DNA of 64,000 bases, taken from Pirellulaceae bacterium (GTDB lineage Bacteria; Planctomycetota; Planctomycetia; Pirellulales; Pirellulaceae). The position numbers and the translations under genes were made by a program. Under the pieces are notes generated by a model. That model was not told where the DNA came from. It did no database searches and saw only the letters and a program-made list of their open reading frames with translations. This document shows positions 38,116 to 47,462 of the stretch, in pieces; positions within the stretch are counted from its first letter, which is position 1, and every line of letters starts with the position of its first letter. The DNA is taken from the NCBI GenBank assembly GCA_020852965.1, contig JADYZV010000111.1, positions 62,001 to 126,000 of the forward strand, given 5' to 3'.

Positions 38116-38682
38116 ATGCCGATTCTTGAACAATGGGAGTCCTATTTTGATGCCGACGAAGTGGTGCGAAAATTGAGCCAACATGGGCAGCGCGACAAGT
38201 GTGTTGAGTTCGGATGCGGATATGGCACTTTTACACTCTCTGTCGCAGGTCTAGATGACGTGCAACAGATTGCGTCCTTTGATATCGATGATGAAATGTT
38301 AAAAACGACCGCTCAACGCCTCGGTGAAAGAGCGATCGCGAAAGTCACGCTGGGCGAACGGGATTTCTTGGCGGACGGTTGTGGCTTGCCTGATAGTTGG
38401 GCCGATTGGGGGATGATCTTTAATTTGTTACACATTGAAGCATCTTTGGATTTGCTTGCCGAAGCGCATCGTGTCATTCGGCCCGGTGGTACTTTAGCAA
38501 TCATGCACTGGCGACGAGACATCCAAACGCCACGAGGACCATCGATGGCAATCCGCCCATCGCGAGATCAATGCCAAAGCTGGGCTGAGCAAGCCGGATT
38601 CCAGTTTGAATCGGCCCCAACGTTTGGAAGAAATCCATGGCACTGGGGTCTGAAAATGAGTCGCCCGGCGAAGATGAAGTAG
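38116..38682 (+). CDS. Class I SAM-dependent methyltransferase
   Basis: A protein of about 188 residues beginning MPILEQWESYFDAD (a GTG 21 bases earlier is an alternative). It has the SAM-binding motif I CVEFGCGYGTFTLSVA, motif II IASFDIDD, and post-motif IRPGGTLAIMHWRRD. The class I fold is clear and the substrate is unknown. It may have been downstream of the now broken two-component pair. There is no obvious operon partner. Confidence 0.75.
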   Translation: MPILEQWESYFDADEVVRKLSQHGQRDKCVEFGCGYGTFTLSVAGLDDVQQIASFDIDDEMLKTTAQRLGERAIAKVTLGERDFLADGCGLPDSWADWGMIFNLLHIEASLDLLAEAHRVIRPGGTLAIMHWRRDIQTPRGPSMAIRPSRDQCQSWAEQAGFQFESAPTFGRNPWHWGLKMSRPAKMK

Positions 38683-38807
38683 AGTTTTGGAATCGCTTCA
38701 GCCAAACTTCATCCAAACTTCGTAGTGTTCATCGATCGCTCCCCCCAGCACGAACGGTTCGTGCCTGCGGTTGAGGTCAATCAACTAGTTGCCATGGAGA
38801 AACAAAA

Positions 38808-38900
38808 ATGAGTACGACACTACTATGTGCGCTCGCGGCCGCTGCCATGATTCCCATCGGTGTCACGTCGGTCGTTGGTACCGATGGTCCTCCACCGTGA
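38808..38900 (+). CDS. Possible 30-residue hydrophobic peptide
   Basis: ATG at 38808 follows GGAGAAACAAAA, a fair ribosome site. The peptide is hydrophobic (LLCALAAAAMIPIGVTSVV) and ends in GTDGPPP. It resembles no known family and may be a signal-peptide remnant of a lost gene or a true small membrane peptide. Confidence 0.25.
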   Translation: MSTTLLCALAAAAMIPIGVTSVVGTDGPPP

Positions 38901-38993
38901 CTGCTGGTTGTTGTCATGGCACGGACGTAAATACCTTTCGAGTTTCGCTAGCGCACGCGCAGTTCCAATCGTGGCCACCTGCCAGAATTCAGC

Positions 38994-39923
38994 TCAGTTT
39001 TTGATCGGGCACTCGAAATTGTCAGTTTTCAGCGCGAGAAGTGAACACTCAATTCGATCAAGCATTTGTTCAGCCGTGTTGCCGATCACCCATCCCGCCG
39101 CACCTCTTCGCGCTACAGTTCCCATGACGACTAGGTCAACTTGTTGTTCATGGATGAACGTGGGCAGGATATGGTCGGTGCTGCCCTTTAACATGTGTAC
39201 ATTCTTCGCCTGGGCGCTGGTCCCGTGCTTCTGCAAGAATGTGTCCAGCAGCTTCGTGAACCGCTCATGTACCTCATTCAGCAATCGCAGGAAATCTTTC
39301 TGACTCGTACGGGTAAGTAGAAATTCTTCGCCGAAGACTCTCCAGGCTTGCACAACCGATAGTTTCGATCCGTAGTATTGGCTGGCCAGCAGTGCTGACT
39401 CGTACACCTTATCATTTAGTTCGTCGTCCTCCGACTCTTCGCTCAGAGTGTCGATGCAGGCCATCACGTGTTGGTATTGGTGTGATTTGGCGGGTACCAC
39501 CAACCAGACAGCGCAGGGACATTCTCGCAACAGACGTACACCGGTTGTGCCGAAGCTCCCTTTCCGTTGACTATCTTTGCCCTTGGCAACTCGTAGCACA
39601 AGATCGTGATTGCCTCGCAAAACCTGACGAATAATTTCGACAGATGTTCTGCCGATCAGGACTTGCGTCTCGACGTGAACACCTTTCTTGCGAATCGGCT
39701 CAGCCAGCATTTCGAGCTGCTCTTGTTTCTCTCGCACCAGGGAATCGCGAATTTCATTGTGGTTCGGCAAAGTCATTCGAACGACCCACGAGAATACAGG
39801 AACGACATCGACCAACATCAGAGCCCCACCGCTTCGTCGCGCTAACACGACTGCTTCGTCAACAATAGGATGCTTATCCAAACGTGTGTCGGTGGCAACC
39901 AGAATATTCTTGAACGGTTTCAT
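38994..39923 (-). CDS. Tandem-domain universal stress protein
   Basis: A 309-residue UspA-type protein. The first domain is KNILVATDTRLDKHPIVDEAVVLARR; the second ends with the ATP-binding signature VDLVVMGTVARRGAAGWVIGNTAEQMLDRIECSLLALK (G-x2-G-x9-G-S/N type). It resembles UspE-like two-domain proteins. It is unrelated in detail to the UspA at 52223. GGAA precedes its ATG at good distance. Role in stress survival is inferred from the family. Confidence 0.85.
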   Translation of the reverse strand: MKPFKNILVATDTRLDKHPIVDEAVVLARRSGGALMLVDVVPVFSWVVRMTLPNHNEIRDSLVREKQEQLEMLAEPIRKKGVHVETQVLIGRTSVEIIRQVLRGNHDLVLRVAKGKDSQRKGSFGTTGVRLLRECPCAVWLVVPAKSHQYQHVMACIDTLSEESEDDELNDKVYESALLASQYYGSKLSVVQAWRVFGEEFLLTRTSQKDFLRLLNEVHERFTKLLDTFLQKHGTSAQAKNVHMLKGSTDHILPTFIHEQQVDLVVMGTVARRGAAGWVIGNTAEQMLDRIECSLLALKTDNFECPIKN

Positions 39924-40959
39924 TTCGGTACTTGTTCCTTGGTAAAGTGGTCACCAGCAAGTGGGCAAAGGGGAGATTCAACGACTTTCGAATCGCTTCT
40001 CGACTGTCTCCGATAATCTAGCTACAAAGCCGCCTGCTTCCCATCGCGTTGGTATTGGGATTCTAAATGTCGCACGCCATTCGCCAGATCGTGATTCGCC
40101 GATTTGGCGCCAGCCACGGTTGCCTAAGTATTAATTAAAACCTATGCGTGGGTACTAACCAGTCCGTAGAGCCAGAGGTTCACCCGAAAGCATAACCCGT
40201 TACGCCAACTGTAGTGTAGTCTGTTACGCAACTCCTGGACCGGCGCAGCCAGGATCCGTGTTCGATCGGCTTCGAAGCTAATGAAAAATGGTTCATCCAA
40301 CGAACAGCGCCTGCACAAGTTGTTCTTGTAGCCCGAGCCATCCCACAACTGGTCAACCCAAGTTGACGCAGCGCAGCGCGGGTGGGCGCCGACGGCAGAG
40401 GATTGCACACTACAGGCTCGCTCAGAAGTCTTGGCAAAAGTGAGTTTCCGTCGAGTTGGTATGCGCTTGCCTTATCGATCAACCACCCCGTTCATATCAT
40501 TGCCAATGCGAGCGACCGTAACAACTGCGGCCACGCTTGCGTCAGTCTATCGATGCCGTTAACCTTTGCATATGACAACTGACATATGGATAGTGACTTG
40601 CGTCGACGTCATTTTCTACGCCCGTTGCGTCACCAATCAACGCTTTGGTGGCCGGAGCGGGAAGCTATCGCTTCGGTGATTTTTTAAGGGTTGGCGTGCC
40701 CTTGAACTATTGGTTCTTTGTGCGAAACTCGCCGTCGTGCCATGGCTGTTTCCGTTCAATCCGTGAGTAATATTTTTGTATTGGAACGAGGTTTCCTGTG
40801 TGGTAAGCGGGCATATCAACTTCCACTCGCTCGGCGAGGCGGGTGAGCAGCACGAGATCGATTGAGATCATCCGAGCTTGGCACGACATTTGCGACAATA
40901 ATTCCAGTAGACGGACCAGTTAATTACCAACGCGCCCCTATATCAAGTTGGAAACCATT
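39924..40959. other. One-kilobase gap without a firm gene
   Basis: No recognisable gene. A minus-strand frame 40707-40898 has coding-like composition ([39 protein letters not shown]) but no ribosome site and no recognised family; it may be a gene remnant. A GAAGC...GCTTC hairpin followed by TTTTTT near 40663-40687 could be a terminator. Confidence 0.35.
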
Positions 40960-42486
40960 ATGCTCTTGAAGTACTTCTATGACGCAGCACTCGCGCATGC
41001 CTCCTACATGGTTGGCTGCCAAAAGACTGGCGAAGCGATCATCATCGACCCTGGGCGAGGGATTCAGCAGTATCTTGATGCTGCGGCGGACGAGGGCATG
41101 AAAATCGTGGCTGCTGCCGATACGCACATCCACGCCGACTACGTTTCGGGCGCCCGGGAGCTGGCCGATCAGCATGGCGCGAAGTTGTATTTGTCTGACG
41201 AGGGGCCAGCAGAATGGAAGTACCTATTCGCTGACCAGTATCCTCACCAGTTGCTGACTGATGGCGATACGTTTTCGATTGGTAAGGTCGACTTGAAGGT
41301 CTTGCACACACCAGGCCACACGCCAGAGAGCCTGTCGTTCTTGCTAACGGACCGCGGGGGTGGTGCGGATCAGCCAATGGGAATATTCACAGGCGACTTC
41401 GTTTTTGTTGGTTCGATCGGACGGCCCGACTTGCTCGAACAGGCGGCCGGAATCATGGGGACGGCCGAGCCCGGAGCACGTGATCTCTTCCATTCCGCCC
41501 AGAGGTTTATCCACCTTCCAGACTATTTGCAAGTCTGGCCAGCGCACGGTGCCGGAAGCGCCTGTGGCAAGGGACTGGGGGCGATTCCATCGAGCACCGT
41601 GGGCTACGAAAAGCGGTTCAACCCAGCATTGCAGTTTACTGACGAACAGGAGTTTGTAGATTACATCTTGTCAGAACAGCCTGAGGCCCCGACTTACTTT
41701 GCCGTCATGAAGCGTGTCAATAAGGTAGGCCCGACGGTTCTCGCTGACAGTAAACTACCCGCTGAAGTCGACGCAAAAGAAATTGAGCGCATCGCGTCCG
41801 AGCAGATGGTGATCGATGCCGGCAGCTCCTCAGCATTTGCCACGGCTCACGCTGTCGGCACCATCAATATTCCGATGAAGTATCTGGCGGGCTGGGCAGG
41901 CTGGTTGGTCGATTATGAGAAGCCTGTCTACCTGCTGCTGCCGCGTGAGGAGCTTGCAGAAGCAACGCGAATTCTCCGGAACATCGGTATTGAAAACATT
42001 GCTGGGTTCTTCGACGCAGGAAAAATCGAAGCTGCTGGGCTGAGAACCGAGTCCTACTTGGAGCAAACTCCCCAGCAGCTTGCGGCGAGCATCGAAAGCG
42101 GCGGCGTGATATTGGTCGATGTGCGCGGCGAGTCGGAATGGATTGAAAGTCACATACCACAAGCTCAACGATGTTTCTTGGCGAACCTACCGGAAAAGCT
42201 TAGTGAGTTTGATGGCGATTGCACTTTGGTTTTTCAGTGTCGCAGTGGCGGTCGTTCGGCGATTGCGGCAAGTCTAGCCAAAGCTGCTGGTGTGCGATAC
42301 GTCATCAACATGAGCGGAGGGATCAACGCGTGGATGGAAGCAGGCTTGCCGATCGATGCTGACACTTCTGAAGTACCTGGTCCGAATCATTCAGCGTCAA
42401 CATCCGAGGCCGCCCGTCAGAGCCAGGCCGTGTTTTGGAATGCGAAATGTCCATCACGTCCCAAGGAAGCTACTCTATCCACCTAA
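40960..42486 (+). CDS. Metallo-beta-lactamase/rhodanese fusion, persulfide dioxygenase-like
   Basis: The product starts at MLLKYFYDAALAHASYMVG, usual for this family, and has about 508 residues. The first half is a metallo-beta-lactamase fold with THIHADYVSGARELA and LHTPGHTPESLSFLL, the metal site of ETHE1-type persulfide dioxygenases. Two rhodanese domains follow: the first lacks the catalytic Cys, the second has it (LVFQCRSGGRSAIAA). This layout is like CstB, which oxidises persulfide and moves sulfane sulfur. Two YeeE/YedE genes follow 55 bp downstream, making a sulfide-detoxification unit. Confidence 0.85.
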   Translation: MLLKYFYDAALAHASYMVGCQKTGEAIIIDPGRGIQQYLDAAADEGMKIVAAADTHIHADYVSGARELADQHGAKLYLSDEGPAEWKYLFADQYPHQLLTDGDTFSIGKVDLKVLHTPGHTPESLSFLLTDRGGGADQPMGIFTGDFVFVGSIGRPDLLEQAAGIMGTAEPGARDLFHSAQRFIHLPDYLQVWPAHGAGSACGKGLGAIPSSTVGYEKRFNPALQFTDEQEFVDYILSEQPEAPTYFAVMKRVNKVGPTVLADSKLPAEVDAKEIERIASEQMVIDAGSSSAFATAHAVGTINIPMKYLAGWAGWLVDYEKPVYLLLPREELAEATRILRNIGIENIAGFFDAGKIEAAGLRTESYLEQTPQQLAASIESGGVILVDVRGESEWIESHIPQAQRCFLANLPEKLSEFDGDCTLVFQCRSGGRSAIAASLAKAAGVRYVINMSGGINAWMEAGLPIDADTSEVPGPNHSASTSEAARQSQAVFWNAKCPSRPKEATLST

Positions 42487-42541
42487 TCTTCCCAGTTCGC
42501 GTAGAGCCCATGATGGTTTTGCTGCGAGAAAGTGAGCACCC

Positions 42542-43039
42542 ATGACCGAATTCATAATGCAACCTTGGCCATGGTGGTTTTCGGGAGTCCTCATCGGGCT
42601 GACCGTGCCACTGCTGTTTCTGCTGGCCGGCAAGGCCTTCGGAATCTCCACGAGTTTTCAAGAAGCCGGTGCGATGTGCGCTCCTTGCAACTTGGACTAC
42701 TTGAAGAACCATCCATGGCGGTCTGGAATCTGGACATTAGTATTTGCGAGCGGAATCGCACTGGGCGCGCTCGTCGCCGCACAGTTTCTGTCTTCGTCGG
42801 CAGTCGAGTTCCTTCCCGAGTCGTTTTACAGCGTCGGCGGTGCCGCTCGTTTGTTCATCGGCGGAATTCTCGTCGGATTTGGAACTCGATACGCAGGTGG
42901 CTGCACTTCGGGCCACTCGATCACCGGAATTGCCAACCTGAACTGGCCAAGCCTAGTTGCCACGATTTTCTTCTTTGTTGGCGGCTTGGCTGTCACTTGG
43001 GGATTGGGCAATTTGATTTTTGGAGGATTCGTGCAATGA
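42542..43039 (+). CDS. YeeE/YedE family sulfur transporter, N-terminal half
   Basis: A 165-residue protein with four or five membrane helices. It has the YeeE pattern GILVGFGTRYAGGCTSGHSITG, including the conserved Cys used for sulfur-compound passage in TsuA-type thiosulfate channels, and an early AMCAPCNLDYLKNHPWR. It covers half of a full YeeE protein; the other half is encoded by the next gene, which overlaps by four bases. Confidence 0.85.
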   Translation: MTEFIMQPWPWWFSGVLIGLTVPLLFLLAGKAFGISTSFQEAGAMCAPCNLDYLKNHPWRSGIWTLVFASGIALGALVAAQFLSSSAVEFLPESFYSVGGAARLFIGGILVGFGTRYAGGCTSGHSITGIANLNWPSLVATIFFFVGGLAVTWGLGNLIFGGFVQ

Positions 43040-43557
43040 GCAGTTTACATGTCGAGCCGGTTGAAACGGGCACCACTGAAACGGATCAACGTCTATCCTC
43101 TAACTCAGAGCAAGCGGATCAGAAGTCCGATTCGTTTCCACGCTTATCGACGATCCTCGCTGTATTGCTAATCGGCGTTTATTTCGGGATTGTGCTGACC
43201 AAATCGGAAGTCGTGCGCTGGCAGCGAGTCCACGACATGTTCCTGTTCAAAGAACCGTTCATGTACCTGATCATTGGAATGGGAGTCGTTGTTGCCGGCG
43301 TCTCGATGTTCCTAATGAAAAGACTCCATGCAAAATCGATCTATGGAAAGCCGATCGAGTACAAGCCAAAACCGTTTCACACCGGCGTCGTATTGGGCGG
43401 GATGATCTTTGGTGCCGGTTGGGCGATCACCGGCGCCTGTCCTGGGCCAATTTACGCCCAGATCGGTGGTGGAGCCTGGATCGCATGGTTCACTCTGGCC
43501 GGCGCGATGACCGGAACGTTCTTGTACGCATGGCTGAAACCAAAACTACCGCACTAA
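43036..43557 (+). CDS. YeeE/YedE family sulfur transporter, C-terminal half
   Basis: ATG at 43036 overlaps the previous stop as ATGA. The protein of about 173 residues has a polar N-terminus and four helices. GGMIFGAGWAITGACPGPIYAQIGGGAW carries the second conserved Cys motif of the family. Together with the previous gene it should form one split two-part channel for thiosulfate or sulfite-like compounds, supplying or clearing sulfur for the persulfide dioxygenase. Confidence 0.85.
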   Translation: MSSLHVEPVETGTTETDQRLSSNSEQADQKSDSFPRLSTILAVLLIGVYFGIVLTKSEVVRWQRVHDMFLFKEPFMYLIIGMGVVVAGVSMFLMKRLHAKSIYGKPIEYKPKPFHTGVVLGGMIFGAGWAITGACPGPIYAQIGGGAWIAWFTLAGAMTGTFLYAWLKPKLPH

Positions 43558-43885
43558 GGATCGTTGGAAAAAGGAACTATCCATGCGATGGAGTTGCCAG
43601 CGGTCATGGATTGACTGATTGGACAGGCCAAAATTTCAGGTTAGGGCGTCTAGGTAACTTTACTAGCGCTTAGGTCCGCCTTTTTTCTGGTTAGCCCTAT
43701 ATTTCTTGGAAGATCGTTGACCAAAGGTGTCAACGGAGGTGCCAGAATTGTTTTCCCGTCCCGTCTCGAACGAATGTTAGCTGACCGCTATCATAACACT
43801 TGAGAGACAGTTCTGGGAACACATACACCTTGCCGAGGACGTCAATGCGCTGCCCCACACCCCTACGGTTCACTGCGAGAAAGTC
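43558..43885. other. Gap before the broken methylase gene
   Basis: No intact gene. From about 43775 a frame continuous with the methylase reads LERQFWEHIHLAEDV, so the gene may originally have started further upstream. A run TTTTTT near 43680 could end the sulfur operon transcript, but no strong stem was seen. Confidence 0.3.
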
Positions 43886-46800
43886 ATGACTGCTGCGGAA
43901 CTGCTACAGGCGTTGTAGTACCGCGATTCGCCAAATTTCTTTGACGCGAGCGATTCTGCAAACTTTGAGGACGCTGCGGACTTTGCCCATACATTTCGAC
44001 GTGCGTTCGATGAGCTAAATCTGCAGGGCGTCTATACGTTGCGGCAGTCGGTGCGAGGTACACGCGACAGTATTATCCCCGTTGTTTACGTTTGCGAAGT
44101 CGCAAATGAAGCGGACGCATCCTGTGTTCATCGCCAAGTCTGGAACCAGAACGTGGTTCCTTTCCTGATCGTTTCTGCCCGGGAATCCGTTCGACTCTAC
44201 TCCGGTTTTCGTTTCTCCGAGGGCGAAGCATCCGAAGTAGACTGCGGTGTGTTGCATGTTGCGACGGAAATGGGGGCAGCACTGGAAGCACTTTCGGCGT
44301 TTCACAGTGAGCGGATTGACGATGGTACTATCTGGGAAAAGTGGGGCAACTCTGTCACTCCAGAAACACGCGTCGATTGGAAGCTGCTTAGCCACTTGAA
44401 CGACCTTGACCACTGGCTTCGCTCCAACGGACTCGAAGATCGGCAAGTGTCTCATTCATTGATCGGGAAGTATGTCTACCTTCGTTAACTTCGCGATCGC
44501 GATATTCTTTCGGACAGTCGACTCGCGAAGTGGGGCCTTGTAGCCGATGACCTGTTCAGTCGCAATGCAACATTGAAGGCATTCTGGCAAGTCGTCGAGG
44601 AACTTGACGTTTGGTTGAACGGCTCGATGTTTCCGCTGTCACGTCATGGAGAAAATCGTCTACGGCAAGAACACCTACGCAAAGTCGCAGCAACATTTGC
44701 TGGCGATGACTCCAGAAGCGGACAGCTCTCGCTTGATTTCGAAGCATACGACTTTTCATTCATCCCAATTGAAACGCTGTCGGTGATCTACGAGCAATTT
44801 CTTCACGCGCCAACGACAGACGGAAGTGCAACGAAGGGACGGAAACAGGGGCCTACTATACTCCGATCCCCGTCGTCAACTTCATGTTGGAAGAACTCGA
44901 TAACCTGCATCCATTCAAGGATGGAATGAAGGTGATGGACCCAGCCTGTGGTTCGGGTGCGTTTTTAGTTCAGTGCTATCGCCGGATCGTCGAGCAAGAC
45001 GCAGAGTTCAACCCCAGCAAACCGATGCGTCCCGCTCGCTTGCGCGAGTTACTCCAACAGCACATCTTTGGAATTGATCGCGATGAGGAGGCCTGCCGAG
45101 TTGCCGAACTCAGCCTCAGCTTGACTTTACTCGATTACGTCGACCCACCCGACTTGATGAGGTTTGCAACTTTCCAGTTACCAAGTCTACACAACGAAAA
45201 CATTTTCCATGGAGACTTCTTTGATCCGGCAGCCGATTGGCGGTCAACGATCGAGGGGAAGAAATTCGACTGGATCGTTGGCAACCCGCCCTGGGTTGAA
45301 CTCACGGGAAGTCGTATTGAAGACGAGGGTCGACATGCTTGGAATTGGATTCAAGCCAAAGAGAACCTGAAAGCTAGACCCACGGGTGGCAATCAAGTCG
45401 CCGAGGCATTCGTCTGGGAAGCACTCGATTGGTGCGACGAAGTTGGAAAGATCGCGTTCTTACTTCCTGCAATGACGCTTTTCAAGAACGAGTCAGCGTC
45501 CTTTCGATCGCAACTGATATCTCAACACCAGATTGATTGTGTCGCCAACTTTGCAAATTTCTCGGATGTCTTGTTTCCAGGTCATCGCTACCGAGATGGT
45601 AAACACGTCGCGATGAAGAAGCCAACTCGCCCAGCCGTCGCGGTGATCTACGGTCACAGCGAAGTTGCTGACACTGACAAACTGATTCCGGTTTTCTCAC
45701 CATTCGTTGCAGATCAATCTGCCAGTCGTTCGCATCGTCCGAATCGACAAAAAGACGCCTGGAACATGGCGATTGATAATTCGCGAATTGCGTACCTGCA
45801 CTCACAGCAACTGGTAAGCGGCGATTCCTTGCCGTGGAAGGCAGCGATGTGGGGATCGCACCACGATGTGCGTCTGCTTCGTCGGTTAGAGCGTGCTTTT
45901 GAAGATCGTACTCTGGCCGATCTATGTTCGGCAAACGGCTTGCAAATCGCTGAAGGTTTGCAACTGAGAGCCGAAAGCGCGAATGAACCAGTAGAGCATG
46001 TCCCCGAGGTCGCAGGTGAACTCAAGTTAGAAATGAGCAAGCTGAAGAACTGCGGTCAAATTTTTACTTTCCCTGTTGACGCACTTTCGAGGATCTCTGA
46101 TTCGGAAGCCTTCGTTCGTCGAGGACGAGTGCGTTTGCCTTTGGCTGTTTCCAAACCGCCACATGTAATCGTTGATAAGTCTCGACGATTCGCCATTTAC
46201 GAGGATCGCTTCGTTGCAGTTCCATCGCGACAGATCGGAATCTCTGGAACCGACGAATTGATGTCGTTGCTCAAGGCAATAGCACTATTCTCCGTTTCTG
46301 AATTCGCGATTTACCATCAGTTTTTTACGACACCTGAGTGGGGAATATCAACGTCCATCTCCACGCTCGATTCATACAAGCGGTTGCCCGCACCACTCGA
46401 TTTATTAGATCAAGCGGAGTTGCAACAGTGGGAGCAACTCCATAAAGAAATCGTTCAAACTGATCAAGCTTTGCGAGATACGCTCGAACTCGATTGCAAA
46501 ACGCAGAACCAACTCAACGACTTGATAAAAACCCTCAACGATCGCGTCTACCACTTGCTCAAGATCGCGGACCACGAACGCTGTCTGATTACCGACTTGG
46601 TAAACATCAAAATGCAGCTCACTCGAGGGAAAGTCACGGTCGATGCGATTCGTTCGCCAACGTCGGATGAAATGCTAGCCTATAGTTTGATGCTTCGCGA
46701 TGAACTCGATTCGTTTGTAGATGACCAACCAAATTTCAAGCACAACGTGGTCGTCTCGAAGAACGGTCGCTCAGCAATTGTAGCCATCCGACTGTTGTCT

Positions 46801-47040
46801 GACAAGCGAAACAAGCAAGAGCCGCAAATCAAAGATGTGGACGAACAGACTACAACAGAATTTGCCGAGATTCGCAAACTAGCGAGACGACAACACAGCC
46901 AGTGGTTCTATTTCAATCGCAACCTGCGACTCTATCGGGGCAATGCGACTTATGTTTTCAAACCACTGTCGCGATTGCACTGGACACAGAGCCAAGCAAA
47001 GCAAGATGCCAGCACGATCATCGCCGAGACCCTTTCTTAA
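43886..47040 (+). pseudogene. Broken type IIG-like (Eco57I-type) restriction-modification methylase
   Basis: The reading can be followed from MTAAELLQAL at 43886 to 47040 with three lesions: TAG at 43916-43918 (in place of a Gln codon), TAA at 44486-44488 (in place of Tyr), and a one-base loss near 44842, where RETGAYYTPIPVVNF is expected. The N-terminal part (VVYVCEVANEADA ... NVVPFLIVSARESVRLYSGF) looks like a nuclease domain. The methylase core follows with MDPACGSGAFLVQCYRR (SAM site) and IVGNPPWVEL (NPPW for N6-adenine). A target recognition region and a basic C-terminus complete about 1050 codons. The 718-codon 3' part alone is open but lacks the N-terminal third. Confidence 0.75.
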
Positions 47041-47162
47041 ACGAGTCATTCCTGGCGGTCACGTCGCAAGCCCAACCCAACTCCGCGTCTGCGAACCGGC
47101 CACACTTCAGCGATAGCTTCATCCGCAGATCGTTGACCATACTGCAGTTCGGATATCTGCGT

Positions 47163-47450
47163 ATGAACGCACCCATGTTTTCAACTTTCGACGAAGAGGA
47201 CATCACCGGTGAATTGACCGCTGAAATGAATTCCGCAATAGAAGATGCGGCAGCACCTCGTTGGTGCAATCAGTTTTTCGTCCATGAGGAAGTGCGAGTC
47301 AATCAGCAAGGAAAGCTCGGCAAACGACGCAAGCGGGTTGATATCGAAATTGAATCTTCAAACGTTCGGCCTGCTGATGTAGTTGGCACGACATGTGCAT
47401 CTGCAAAGTGTATCTGCAAAGAGCATTTGCAACAACTGCGTACCCATTGA
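47163..47450 (+). pseudogene. Truncated nuclease-associated fragment
   Basis: Ninety-five codons starting MNAPMFSTFDEEDITGEL. The middle (RWCNQFFVHEEVRVNQQGK, then KRRKRVDIEIESS) reads like the start of a larger nuclease-type protein often placed after such methylases. After about 65 codons the sequence turns unrelated and Cys-rich and soon stops. It is 120 bp behind the broken methylase, so both probably decayed together. Function unknown. Confidence 0.4.
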
Positions 47451-47462
47451 TGGTGAAATAAC

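Noticed and set aside
42532-43035. Upstream extension of the second YeeE gene to a 341-codon frame
   Set aside because: The first YeeE gene occupies this stretch in another frame with proper motifs, and ATGA coupling at 43036 sets the real start.
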